Assembly: GCA_028685445.1 (NCBI GenBank)
Contig: JAQUDY010000009.1
Span: forward strand, 1-14,871
Length of the DNA stretch: 14,871 bases
Reading direction: 5' to 3'
From: Bacilli bacterium
GTDB taxonomy: Bacteria > Bacillota_I > Bacilli_A > RF39 > UBA660
Each line of letters starts with the position of its first letter. Positions within the stretch are counted from its first letter, which is position 1. Shown in pieces: positions 6,744 through 14,270 of the stretch. The translations under genes and the position numbers were made by a program. The notes under the pieces are model-generated. The model had not been told where the DNA came from and ran no database searches. It saw nothing but the letters and a program-made list of their open reading frames with translations.

Positions 6744-7278
6744 TAAATAAATCTATTTCATCAGTAGCTTTATTTATTTCAGGTGATTTAGGCAAGTCAT
6801 TAATAGTTGCTAACCCAAAATAATCTAGAAATTCACTAGTGACTTTATATAGATTTGGTCTACCTGGCATAGGACTTTTTCCATCTTCTTTAATTAATCC
6901 TTTTGCTACTAATTTTCTAATTAAATTAGAGCTATTGACTCCTCTTAACTCTTCTACTTCCATTCTAGTTAAAGGTCCATTATATGCAATGATAGCTAGT
7001 GTTTCAAGCGAAGCATTACTTAAATTATTTGTTTCTGGATTTTCTACTAATTTTTGATAGTATTCTTTATGTTCTTTTTTTGTTGTTAATTTAAAAGCAT
7101 CTCCTAAAAATGTTACTCTTAAACCACGATCATTTTCTTCATAGCTTTCTCTTAAAATTTTTAGTAAACTTTTTGCTTCTGTTTCGTTGATCTCCATAAT
7201 TTTACATAATGTTTTTAAAGTTATTCCTTCATCTCCAACTACAAATAATATTCCTTCTAAAACTCCTTGTAAATTCAT
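6721..7278 (-). CDS. scpB: Segregation and condensation protein B
   Basis: A 185-aa ScpB, the dimeric winged-helix (kite) subunit of the SMC-ScpA-ScpB condensin that organises and segregates the chromosome. The ScpB N terminus LQGVLEGILFVVGDEGIT is present. The characteristic block LSNASLETLAIIAYNGPLTRMEVEELRGVNSS follows in the second winged helix, then PMPGRPNLYKVTSEFLDYFGL. Length is typical. The ATG overlaps the scpA stop by 4 nt, the usual coupled arrangement. The stop is TGA. Confidence 0.96.
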   Translation of the reverse strand: MNLQGVLEGILFVVGDEGITLKTLCKIMEINETEAKSLLKILRESYEENDRGLRVTFLGDAFKLTTKKEHKEYYQKLVENPETNNLSNASLETLAIIAYNGPLTRMEVEELRGVNSSNLIRKLVAKGLIKEDGKSPMPGRPNLYKVTSEFLDYFGLATINDLPKSPEINKATDEIDLFTSIYKED

Positions 7279-8003
7279 TTTATTTCACTGCTCTCTATAA
7301 AAATGTCACTAAAATTGTTTTCTTGAGTTATTTTAATTTCTCCATGTTTAGACATATCTAAAATAGATAAAAATGTTACTATTACATAAGGTTTAGATAT
7401 GTTTTCAAATAACTCTAAGAATTTAACTTTCCCTTTATGTTCTTTTAATTTATTTCTAATCAAACTTATTCTTTCTTCTACGCTTAACTCTTTTTTTGTT
7501 ACTCTTGTATCAACAGGTTCTTTTAATTTTTGTCTTTTTAAAAATAACTCAAAAGCATTAAGCAAATCTTCTAATCCTATATCACTGTTTGCTATAGTTT
7601 TATTTTCTTTAAATTCATCTAATTTACTAGGGATTTTAGTAAATATCTCACTTCTTTTTTCTTCTAATACTTTAAAGTTTGAAGCTAGTTCTTTTATTTT
7701 TTGATACTCTAAAAGTCTAGCTGTGAGTTCTTCGGGGTTATTAAATTCATAAAAATCAGCTTCTTCATCGTCATTTTGATTTAAAAGTAATTTACTTTTT
7801 AAGTGAACTAGTTCACTTGCCATTACTAAATACTCACTATGAGCATCTATTGATAGATCATTATTTTTGTTAATAAAATCAATATATTCTTTAGTTACAC
7901 TAGCGATATCAATATTATAAATATCCATTTTCTTTGCTTTAACTAAATGAAGTAATAAATCTAGCGGACCTTCAAATTCATTTATATTAAGCGTCATTTG
8001 CAT
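7275..8003 (-). CDS. scpA: Segregation and condensation protein A (kleisin)
   Basis: A 242-aa ScpA, the kleisin subunit that bridges SMC heads and binds ScpB. The N-terminal block FEGPLDLLLHLVKAKKMDIYNIDIASVT (about 9-36) is diagnostic, as is the SEYLVMASELVHLKSKLLL helix. The C-terminal winged helix that contacts the SMC head is around residues 185-240. An AAGGA site lies 5 nt before the ATG at 8001-8003. A second ATG two codons later (7995-7997) forms an ATGA overlap with the preceding gene and is also possible. The overlaps on both sides indicate strict cotranscription. Confidence 0.96.
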   Translation of the reverse strand: MQMTLNINEFEGPLDLLLHLVKAKKMDIYNIDIASVTKEYIDFINKNNDLSIDAHSEYLVMASELVHLKSKLLLNQNDDEEADFYEFNNPEELTARLLEYQKIKELASNFKVLEEKRSEIFTKIPSKLDEFKENKTIANSDIGLEDLLNAFELFLKRQKLKEPVDTRVTKKELSVEERISLIRNKLKEHKGKVKFLELFENISKPYVIVTFLSILDMSKHGEIKITQENNFSDIFIESSEIK

Positions 8004-8914
8004 AAATATCCTTGAGTCTTTAAATTATAATCAATTATCTTAGCTAATGTGTTTAATTCGTAGTAATTCGAGTTCCATGCGGATAATAAGTTTTCTTTAT
8101 TAAAGACTTTAAGATCTAAATTAACATTATAAACAAAGCCACTATTTGTTTCCTCAGTAATTGATTCTCCGTTTTTAATATTATTTATAATAGATGTTTT
8201 TTTATTATATTTTTGAAATTCACTTAAATATAAATCTATATTGCTAGTATCGTTATATAAATATTTATGTTGGATACTTTTTAATTGGTTGTTTTCAAAT
8301 ATATACTTATAGTTATTATTACTATTATTACAAACTATTGATGCTATTCCAGATTCATCTGAATTTAGTATTAACTCTGGATATTCTTCAGCATTTAACT
8401 TTTGAATTCTGCCATAATAATTAGATCCTGAGTTAAAACTTAAATCTGTAAAAGTAAAAGTGTTTTTTGTTTCATTATTGCTTAAGTCTCCAGTTAATTT
8501 AATTCTCTTAAGCATATCAGTGCTGCCATATATTTCAAGAAAGTAATTATTTGAATCTATTTCTAGTTTATCAGAATTTGTTTGAAGATAATAAGTAATT
8601 TGTTTTCCACTTAAGGTGACATTAGTTAAGATAATGTTCTCATACACAATATTTGTTTTATCACTTAATAAGTGTTTAGAATCTTTATCTACAATTATAT
8701 CGTTTAAGTCTTCTTCTTGAGGAGATTTAAATTTATCATAAAATTTCCCTATAAATGTAGTGGGATTTTTTATATAATCTTCAAGATAAGGCAAAGCAAA
8801 AGTTACACCTATTACTAAAGATAAAACAAAGAAAACGAATATTGGCTTACTAGATTTTTCACGCTTTAATGTTCCTAAAATTTTTGGTTCTTCATTATCT
8901 TTTCTATTTTCCAT
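7994..8914 (-). CDS. Uncharacterised single-pass membrane protein upstream of scpAB
   Basis: 306 aa with no recognised family. Residues 1-22 are charged and cytoplasmic-like. One transmembrane helix covers about 23-42 (KPIFVFFVLSLVIGVTFALP). Roughly 260 residues follow that are rich in Asn, Ser, Tyr and Lys with a beta-like pattern and would lie outside the membrane. The helix is not followed by a signal-peptidase motif, so it should stay anchored. The ATG has AGAGG 7 nt upstream. The TGA stop overlaps scpA, so the protein is made with the condensin subunits. Whether this is functional or only packing cannot be read from the sequence. Two cysteines, one in the middle and one at the penultimate position, are noted without interpretation. 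Confidence 0.75.
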   Translation of the reverse strand: MENRKDNEEPKILGTLKREKSSKPIFVFFVLSLVIGVTFALPYLEDYIKNPTTFIGKFYDKFKSPQEEDLNDIIVDKDSKHLLSDKTNIVYENIILTNVTLSGKQITYYLQTNSDKLEIDSNNYFLEIYGSTDMLKRIKLTGDLSNNETKNTFTFTDLSFNSGSNYYGRIQKLNAEEYPELILNSDESGIASIVCNNSNNNYKYIFENNQLKSIQHKYLYNDTSNIDLYLSEFQKYNKKTSIINNIKNGESITEETNSGFVYNVNLDLKVFNKENLLSAWNSNYYELNTLAKIIDYNLKTQGYLCK

Positions 8915-8939
8915 CTTTTAGCCTCTACTTTCTTAATTA

Positions 8940-8948
8940 ATTATAACA
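8940..8948 (-). promoter_or_regulatory. Extended -10 promoter of the 306-aa gene/scpA/scpB/tRNA-Leu operon
   Basis: TGT plus a perfect TATAAT (8940-8945) on the minus strand, about 26 nt before the ATG at 8914. The -35 region is only T-rich. It shares AATTTGTTATAAT with the sigma-operon promoter. Confidence 0.55.
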
Positions 8949-8957
8949 AATTATTAG

Positions 8958-8981
8958 AAAAAACAAAAGATTTAATCTTTT
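8958..8981 (-). terminator. Weak hairpin with T-run at the miaB stop
   Basis: AAAAGA/TCTTTT stem with a 5-nt loop, then G and six T on the minus strand. It overlaps the miaB stop codon. The stem is short and AT-only apart from one G-C pair, so read-through into the 306-aa gene is likely. Confidence 0.35.
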
Positions 8982-10378
8982 ATTTCTCCATCTAAGCTAA
9001 AGCTTTTAGCGTCTGTTATTTTTACATCGATTATCTTACCTATTACGTCTTTTTTTGCTTCTATATTAACTAATTTCATGTTTTCAGTATAGCCATAAAC
9101 TTTTGACTTGTTTTTTTCACTTGTTCCAAGCACTAAAACTTTTTCTACTGTATTAATTAATTTTAAATTACTTTCCTTAGAATATTTATTTACTTCTTTA
9201 TTTAATCTATGTAATCGATTAGTTGCTTCTTCTTTAGTTATTGTGTTTTTCATTTTAAAAGCTGGTGTCCCGGCTCTTGGTGAGAATATAAATGTAAATG
9301 CTCCATCAAATTTACAATATTTAACTACTTCTAATGTTTCTAAAAAATCTTCCTCTTCTTCTTCTGGAAATCCTACTATTATGTCTGTTGTTATACTAAC
9401 ATTTTTAATTTTTTCTTTTATTTTATTAAATAATATTAAATACTCTTCTTTAGAATAATTTCGATTCATCTTCTTTAATATCTTATTAGATCCAGACTGA
9501 ACTGGTAAATGAATATATGGCATTATGTTTGGATTATTTGCAATAACATCTATCATTTCATCTGTAAAATCCCATGGATGGCTTGTTACAAATCTAATTC
9601 TAGGAATTTTAGTTTGACTAACCTTTTCTAAAAGATGACTAAAACTTATTTTTTCTTTTAAATCTTTTCCATAAGCATTTACATTTTGACCAAGTAGAGT
9701 TATTTCATTATATCCTTTATGCACTAGTTCTTCTATTTCTTTGATAATGTCTTCCATTTTTCGACTTCGTTGTTTTCCTCTAGTATAAGGGACAATGCAG
9801 TAAGTACAAAACTTATCACAGCCATACATAATATTTACCCACGCTGTGATATTAGAATCTCTTTTATAGTGATTATTAAATTCAATAACGTTTCCTTCAA
9901 TACTATAAACTTTAATTTTTTGTTTACCGTAATAATTCTCTAACATATTTGGTAATTCATTTATATTATGAGTTCCAAAGACAATATCTATGAAAGGATA
10001 CTTTTCTTTTATTTCTTTGACAACGACTTCTTCTTGAGCCATGCATCCACAAATAGCTAATAAAAGATTGGGATTTTTCTTTTTTAAATGTTTACATCTT
10101 CCTAAAAATCCGAAGACTTTATCATGAACATTTTCTCTAATCGCACATGTATTTAATATAATAAAATCACTTTCTTCATAGTTTTCAGTCTTAGTATAAC
10201 CTAAAGATTCTAATATTCCACTGATTTCTTCTGAATCATGAACATTCATCTGACAACCATATGTTCTTATAAAGTATTTTCTATCACTACTATTATTTTT
10301 GTAGTCTCTATTTTCATATATATATTTTACTTCTGTTTTTCCTCTTTTTGCTGCATCAAGCATATTTGGCACTAACAT
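8972..10378 (-). CDS. miaB: tRNA-2-methylthio-N6-dimethylallyladenosine synthase
   Basis: A 468-aa methylthiotransferase, a radical-SAM enzyme that adds a methylthio group at C2 of i6A37 in tRNAs reading UNN codons. The N-terminal UPF0004 domain holds the three auxiliary-cluster cysteines C42 (TYGCQMN), C78 (NTCAIRE) and C112 (CGCMAQEE). The radical-SAM cluster is C187, C191 and C194 in YGCDKFCTYC, followed by IVPYTRGKQRSR. A C-terminal TRAM domain covers about 400-465. TYGCQMNVHDSE and RENVHDK are typical of MiaB and not of MtaB or RimO. The first 30 residues precede the conserved core and are variable in the family; the second ATG (codon 6) is a possible start. The CAA tRNA-Leu in this window reads UUG and could be a substrate if it carries i6A37. 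Confidence 0.95.
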   Translation of the reverse strand: MLVPNMLDAAKRGKTEVKYIYENRDYKNNSSDRKYFIRTYGCQMNVHDSEEISGILESLGYTKTENYEESDFIILNTCAIRENVHDKVFGFLGRCKHLKKKNPNLLLAICGCMAQEEVVVKEIKEKYPFIDIVFGTHNINELPNMLENYYGKQKIKVYSIEGNVIEFNNHYKRDSNITAWVNIMYGCDKFCTYCIVPYTRGKQRSRKMEDIIKEIEELVHKGYNEITLLGQNVNAYGKDLKEKISFSHLLEKVSQTKIPRIRFVTSHPWDFTDEMIDVIANNPNIMPYIHLPVQSGSNKILKKMNRNYSKEEYLILFNKIKEKIKNVSITTDIIVGFPEEEEEDFLETLEVVKYCKFDGAFTFIFSPRAGTPAFKMKNTITKEEATNRLHRLNKEVNKYSKESNLKLINTVEKVLVLGTSEKNKSKVYGYTENMKLVNIEAKKDVIGKIIDVKITDAKSFSLDGEIKD

Positions 10379-10403
10379 GTAATCACTTCATTTCTAATTC
10401 AAA

Positions 10404-10412
10404 ATTATATCA
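10404..10412 (-). promoter_or_regulatory. Extended -10 promoter of miaB
   Basis: TGA followed by a perfect TATAAT (10404-10409) on the minus strand, about 26 nt before the ATG. No good -35 is found. The direct repeats at 10435-10455 lie just upstream. Confidence 0.5.
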
Positions 10413-10434
10413 TAGATTTAATATTTCTGGTTTA

Positions 10435-10455
10435 AAATATACTTTAAATATACTT
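10435..10455. repeat. Tandem direct repeat AAATATACTT, 11-bp period
   Basis: Two exact copies (10435-10444 and 10446-10455) are separated by one T, so they face the same side of the helix. They lie between the divergent promoters of miaB and the ABC exporter. This may be an operator, but short AT-rich repeats also arise by chance. Confidence 0.4.
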
Positions 10456-10472
10456 CAAATCTATAATGTTAG

Positions 10473-10500
10473 TTGTCATATAATAATTATATGATAATAT
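10473..10500 (+). promoter_or_regulatory. Promoter of the ABC exporter with a 19-bp palindrome in the spacer
   Basis: TTGTCA (10473-10478), a 16-nt spacer and TGA-TAATAT (-10 at 10495-10500). A perfect palindrome, TCATATAATAATTATATGA (10476-10494, 9-bp arms and one central base), fills almost the whole spacer. That is the usual place for a repressor operator. The -10 is only 4/6, so the promoter assignment is moderate. No regulator gene is adjacent. Confidence 0.45.
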
Positions 10501-10563
10501 ATTACTTAAGAAAAGAAGGACTAATACAAGACATATGAAAAACTGTTATTAAGTAGAAAAAAT

Positions 10564-11454
10564 ATGCTGTTAAAATTTGAAAATGTTAGTAAAACATACT
10601 CTAATAAAAAAGTTGTCGATAATATTTCTTTTAAGTTAGATAAACCAAGTATATTTGGTTTTTTAGGAACTAATGGAGCAGGTAAAACAACTTCTATTAG
10701 AATGCTCCTAGGAATCATAAAAAAAGACTCTGGAGAAATTACTTTAGATAATAAACCTATTAATAGAAGAAATATTAATTTTGGTTACATGCCTGAAGAA
10801 AGAGGTTTATATCCTAAAATAACAATATATAATCAATTAATGTATTTTTCTCGTCTTAAAGGAATTCATAAAAAAGATGCAGATAAAGAGATTAAATACT
10901 GGCTTAATAAATTAAATATGGACGAGTATATAAATATAGATGCCGAAAAATTATCTAAAGGAAACCAACAAAAGATACAGTTTATTTTAGCAGTTATGAA
11001 TAATCCCGACTTAATTGTTTTAGATGAACCATTTAGTGGATTAGATCCAGTAAATACTGAAGTTTTAAAAAATGTTATTTTAGATTTAGTTAAAAAAGGG
11101 AAATATATTATTATGTCAAGCCATCAAATGATGCAAATTGAAGAGTTTTGTAGTGATATCTTAATTTTAGATAAAGGAAAATGTGTTTTACAAGGTAACC
11201 TTAATGAAATAAAAAATAACTACGAAATTCATAAAGTTGAAATTATAACAGAAGAAAATATAGAAAAACATCTAAATAAATTAAAATTGACAAATTACAC
11301 TAATGTTAATAATAATTACTTTATTAACATTAAATCTAAAGAAGAAGGTATGAATTTATTTGATATATTAATAAAAAATAAAGTTGAAATATTAAAATTC
11401 GAATTAAAAAAACCTAATCTTCATGATATTTTTATAGAAAGAGTTGGAAAATAA
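10564..11454 (+). CDS. ABC exporter ATP-binding protein, NatA/YhaQ-like
   Basis: A 296-aa nucleotide-binding subunit. Walker A is GTNGAGKT (35-42, K41) and the Q-loop region reads YMPEERGLYPK (75-85), with Glu in place of Gln as in NatA/YhaQ relatives. The signature is LSKGNQQK (130-137), Walker B is LIVLDE (150-155), then the D-loop SGLD and switch histidine H187. About 80 C-terminal residues form the regulatory tail common in this group. B. subtilis NatA drives sodium export; other relatives export peptides or drugs, so the substrate is open. The Shine-Dalgarno directly before the ATG is poor; a good AAGGA (10516-10520) lies too far upstream. It is followed by its permease after one base. 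Confidence 0.9.
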   Translation: MLLKFENVSKTYSNKKVVDNISFKLDKPSIFGFLGTNGAGKTTSIRMLLGIIKKDSGEITLDNKPINRRNINFGYMPEERGLYPKITIYNQLMYFSRLKGIHKKDADKEIKYWLNKLNMDEYINIDAEKLSKGNQQKIQFILAVMNNPDLIVLDEPFSGLDPVNTEVLKNVILDLVKKGKYIIMSSHQMMQIEEFCSDILILDKGKCVLQGNLNEIKNNYEIHKVEIITEENIEKHLNKLKLTNYTNVNNNYFINIKSKEEGMNLFDILIKNKVEILKFELKKPNLHDIFIERVGK

Positions 11455-11455
11455 T

Positions 11456-12709
11456 ATGATAGATTTATTTACTGTCGCAAAATTTACCGCTACTGAAATG
11501 TTTAAAAAGAAATCTTTTCAAATCACTTTAATTATCTTATTATTAATAGTAATTATTGGCTTTAATATACCAAATATTATGAATTTTATAAATAAAGATT
11601 CTAGTAATAATAATGACAATGAAAATAATAAAAATATTGTCCTTGTTATTGATCATGAAAATATTTATCAAGATCATTTGAATTATTTAAATGACATGGA
11701 TTTAATGGTTTCTTTTAAAGTTTCCGAAAATTTAAAAACAAATGAAGAATTAAATGAATTAATACTAAAAAACGAGATAAAAGCTGCTATTAGAATAACA
11801 GAAGAAGATGAGAATATAAATTTAGAATATATTACTGAAAGTATTGGTTTAACAGGTAATATTTTAGTTGATAGTACAACATTCTCAGAATTATATAAAG
11901 TAGTTAAATTAAAAGAGCTTGGTTTAAAAGAAGAAGATATATTTATGATTAACACTCCATTATCTTTTGAAATAACAGAGCTTACTAGTGGTGAATCTGG
12001 GGGAATTTTAGCCGTAGCTATGTTTATTTGTGTCATTTTGTTTTTTGCTATTTACTACTGTGCGTATCAAGTATCATCTTCTATAACTGTTGAGAAAACA
12101 TCAAAAATTATGGATACATTAATAACATCAACTTCTCCTAAATCTATTGTAGTTGGAAAAACTTTAGGAATTGGTTTTGTTGGATTAGTAGAAATCATAA
12201 TATTAATATTAACAGGTTATATTTCTTATAAATTGTTTTTTCCAGCTGGCTTGTTAGAAAATAATATTAATATAACTAATATAACTTCAATCTTCTTTTT
12301 AATAGCAATTATTTACTTTCTATTAGGATATACTTTTTATGCGTTTATTTACGCTTTAACTGGCTCTTTAGTAAGTAAACCAGAAGATGTTCAGCAAAGC
12401 GGTGGCTTAGTAGCCTTCGTTGTATTAATAGGTTTTTATTTATCATATTTTTCAATGATAAATCCAGCTAATAGTTTAAATAAGTTGGCGACATTTCTTC
12501 CTATTTCTTCTCCTTTTAGCGTTCCAGCAAGATATATTACCGGCGCAATTAGTCTCTCAGAATTGATTTTATCTATTATAATATTGATTTTGAGCATAGG
12601 ATTAATTGCCCATGTTGCTATTAAGATATACTCTTCAGCAATTCTTAATTATGGAACAAAGTTTAGCTTTAAAACTATGATTGAAATGTTTAAACAAGAT
12701 AATAATTAA
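11456..12709 (+). CDS. ABC-2 type permease, NatB/YhaP-like
   Basis: A 417-aa permease partner of the preceding ATPase. A first helix (about 22-38) is followed by a roughly 130-residue extracytoplasmic loop, then five or so C-terminal helices starting near 183. This is the NatB/YhaP (ABC2_membrane_3) layout. The conserved block YQVSSSITVEKTSKIMDTLITS follows the second helix. I choose the ATG at 11456-11458, one base after the ATPase stop, with GGAAAA upstream. A TTG twelve bases earlier is in frame but overlaps the ATPase end. The pair should form an exporter of two ATPases and two permeases. The substrate (ion, peptide or drug) cannot be decided. Confidence 0.9.
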   Translation: MIDLFTVAKFTATEMFKKKSFQITLIILLLIVIIGFNIPNIMNFINKDSSNNNDNENNKNIVLVIDHENIYQDHLNYLNDMDLMVSFKVSENLKTNEELNELILKNEIKAAIRITEEDENINLEYITESIGLTGNILVDSTTFSELYKVVKLKELGLKEEDIFMINTPLSFEITELTSGESGGILAVAMFICVILFFAIYYCAYQVSSSITVEKTSKIMDTLITSTSPKSIVVGKTLGIGFVGLVEIIILILTGYISYKLFFPAGLLENNINITNITSIFFLIAIIYFLLGYTFYAFIYALTGSLVSKPEDVQQSGGLVAFVVLIGFYLSYFSMINPANSLNKLATFLPISSPFSVPARYITGAISLSELILSIIILILSIGLIAHVAIKIYSSAILNYGTKFSFKTMIEMFKQDNN

Positions 12710-12730
12710 GTATTATTATCTAAAATATTG

Positions 12731-12736
12731 TATAAT
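12731..12736 (+). promoter_or_regulatory. Candidate -10 of murC
   Basis: A perfect TATAAT sits 22 nt before the murC ATG in the 49-nt gap after the permease, with TTG directly before it. No -35 matches at 16-18 nt. With no terminator visible after the permease, murC may also be read from the exporter promoter. Confidence 0.4.
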
Positions 12737-12758
12737 TAAATAGAAAAGAGGAATTATT

Positions 12759-14051
12759 ATGTATCATTTTATAGGAATAAAAGGAGCTGGGATGAGTGCC
12801 TTAGCTCAAATAATGAAAACTTTAGGTTATGTGGTGCAAGGAAGTGATGTTGAAAAATCATTTTTCACGGAAATAGGTTTAATTGAAAAAAACATTCCAT
12901 TTTTTATTTATAATAAAGATAACATAAAAAAAGATATGTTAATTGTAGTTGGAAACTCAATTAAAGAAGATAATGAAGAATTAATAAAATCTAAAAATTT
13001 AAATTTAAAGATTTTTACATATCAAGAAATGATTGGAAGTTTAATTAAAGATTATAAATCAATCGCCGTTTCTGGTTGTCACGGGAAAACTACTACAACT
13101 GGAATGCTTGCACATGTATTAAATAATACAGTTGGAGCTAACTACTTAATTGGTGATGGAACAGGTAATGCTAACATAAAAAACAATTTATTTGTACTAG
13201 AAGCTTGTGAATATCAAAGACATTTTTTAAGTTATTATCCTTATTATATAATAATAACTAATATAGATTTAGATCATGTTGATTATTTTAAAGATATTGA
13301 AGATGTAAAATCTGCATATCAAGAATTTTCGAACCAAGGACAAAAATTAATAGTCTGGGGAGATGATCAAAACATCCGAGATTTAAATTTGAGCAACGTA
13401 TTATATTATGGTTTTAAAGAAAGTAATGATATTATAGCTAAAAATATTCATTATACTAATTCAGGAACTAAATTTGATGTTTATATTAAAGGAGAATTTT
13501 ATGATCATTTTATTCTTCCTTTTTTTGGAGAACATTTAATACTAAATAGTTTAGCCGTAATAACTGTTTGTTATTTAGAAAATATTGAAAAAGATCAAAT
13601 ACAAAAACAATTACAAACTTATCCTGGTGTAAAAAGAAGATTCTCAGAAGAAATAGTAAAAAACAGTATAATAATTGATGACTATGCCCATCACCCTACC
13701 GAGATAAAAGTAACCTTAGCGGCTGCAAAACAAAAGTATCCAGATAAAAAAATCATAACTATTTTTCAACCTCATACTTTTTCTAGAACTGCTAATTTTT
13801 TAAACGATTTTGCTAACGAATTAAAAATAGCTGATAAAGCTTATATTCTAGATATTCATCAAGCTAGAGAAAAGCAAGAAGATTACCCAGATGTTACTTC
13901 TAATAATTTAATTAAATTAATACCAAATGCCGAGATTATGAATGAGGAAAAATTAAAAGATTTAAAGAAATATGAAAATGGAGTTTTCTTATTTATTGGT
14001 GCTAACGATTTAAGACCGCTAGAAAATAAATTAAAAATATTATTACAATAA
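12759..14051 (+). CDS. murC: UDP-N-acetylmuramate--L-alanine ligase
   Basis: A 430-aa cytoplasmic Mur ligase that adds L-alanine to UDP-MurNAc with ATP, the first step of peptide-stem synthesis. The N-terminal Rossmann block is YHFIGIKGAGMSALAQIM (2-19). The ATP P-loop is GCHGKTTTTGML (106-117). FVLEACEYQRHFL (about 145-157) and TNIDLDHVDYF are typical of Gram-positive MurC, followed by DDYAHHPTEIK in the C-terminal domain. Length matches B. subtilis MurC. AGAGGA lies 7 nt before the ATG. Its presence shows the organism makes peptidoglycan. Confidence 0.97.
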   Translation: MYHFIGIKGAGMSALAQIMKTLGYVVQGSDVEKSFFTEIGLIEKNIPFFIYNKDNIKKDMLIVVGNSIKEDNEELIKSKNLNLKIFTYQEMIGSLIKDYKSIAVSGCHGKTTTTGMLAHVLNNTVGANYLIGDGTGNANIKNNLFVLEACEYQRHFLSYYPYYIIITNIDLDHVDYFKDIEDVKSAYQEFSNQGQKLIVWGDDQNIRDLNLSNVLYYGFKESNDIIAKNIHYTNSGTKFDVYIKGEFYDHFILPFFGEHLILNSLAVITVCYLENIEKDQIQKQLQTYPGVKRRFSEEIVKNSIIIDDYAHHPTEIKVTLAAAKQKYPDKKIITIFQPHTFSRTANFLNDFANELKIADKAYILDIHQAREKQEDYPDVTSNNLIKLIPNAEIMNEEKLKDLKKYENGVFLFIGANDLRPLENKLKILLQ

Positions 14052-14085
14052 AAATAGATAGAGTTACCTATCTATTTTTATATTT
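14051..14085 (+). terminator. Bidirectional terminator shared by murC and the 46-aa gene
   Basis: Perfect 11-bp stem AAAATAGATAG/CTATCTATTTT (14051-14061 with 14068-14078) with the 6-nt loop AGTTAC, ending in a T-rich tail. It begins at the last base of the murC stop. On the minus strand the same stem encodes the last codons and stop-proximal bases of the 46-aa gene and is followed by T-rich sequence, so it can end both convergent transcripts. Confidence 0.8.
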
Positions 14086-14204
14086 GGAATATAATGTATT
14101 TGAGAATCGATTAATTGACTACGATAACTCATTAACATTAAAAGTAAGATGAGGAGGAAATAAAACACAATAACTCCATAATAATCTTTAATCTTTGATA
14201 TCAT
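14064..14204 (-). CDS. 46-aa single-helix membrane peptide under an SOS promoter, divergent from lexA
   Basis: ATG at 14202-14204, TAA at 14064-14066. AGAAGGAG ends 7 nt before the ATG, one of the best ribosome sites in the window. The peptide has a short basic N terminus (MISKIKDYY), one strongly hydrophobic helix (about 9-26, VIVFYFLLILLLMLM) and a 20-residue polar tail beginning SYRSQLIDSQ. The likely topology is N-in with the tail outside. Its promoter carries a LexA box in the spacer, so it should be induced by DNA damage. Position and regulation match yneA (Bacillus) and sosA (Staphylococcus), which encode SOS-induced division inhibitors with an N-terminal TM. This one is shorter and lacks a LysM domain. 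A TisB-like membrane-active toxin is the other reading. I recognise no family. Confidence 0.8.
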   Translation of the reverse strand: MISKIKDYYGVIVFYFLLILLLMLMSYRSQLIDSQIHYIPNIKIDR

Positions 14205-14232
14205 ATTTTCACTCCTTCTTTCTTACGATTAA

Positions 14233-14261
14233 AGCATATCACGAACAATTGTCCGTGTCAA
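14233..14261 (-). promoter_or_regulatory. SOS-controlled promoter of the 46-aa gene
   Basis: Minus strand: perfect -35 TTGACA (14256-14261), a 17-nt spacer and -10 TATGCT (14233-14238) with a TGA extended -10. The LexA box at 14242-14255 lies wholly in the spacer, so bound LexA would block polymerase. The predicted transcript starts about 22 nt before the ATG. Confidence 0.8.
14242..14255. promoter_or_regulatory. LexA (SOS) box 1
   Basis: CGAACAATTGTCCG matches the Gram-positive SOS consensus CGAAC-N4-GTTCG with a single mismatch (GTCCG). It lies between the 46-aa gene and lexA. Confidence 0.85.
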
Positions 14262-14270
14262 TACTAAAAC

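Noticed and set aside
10535-10552. Five-codon leader ORF (M-K-N-C-Y-stop) before the ABC ATPase
   Set aside because: The nearest AAGGA is 14 nt away and there is no regulatory codon run or attenuator hairpin; such mini-ORFs are expected by chance.
11444-11455. TTG start for the permease, overlapping the ATPase end
   Set aside because: The ATG at 11456 has a GGAAAA site and one-base spacing to the ATPase stop; the TTG would place four extra residues without a better ribosome site.
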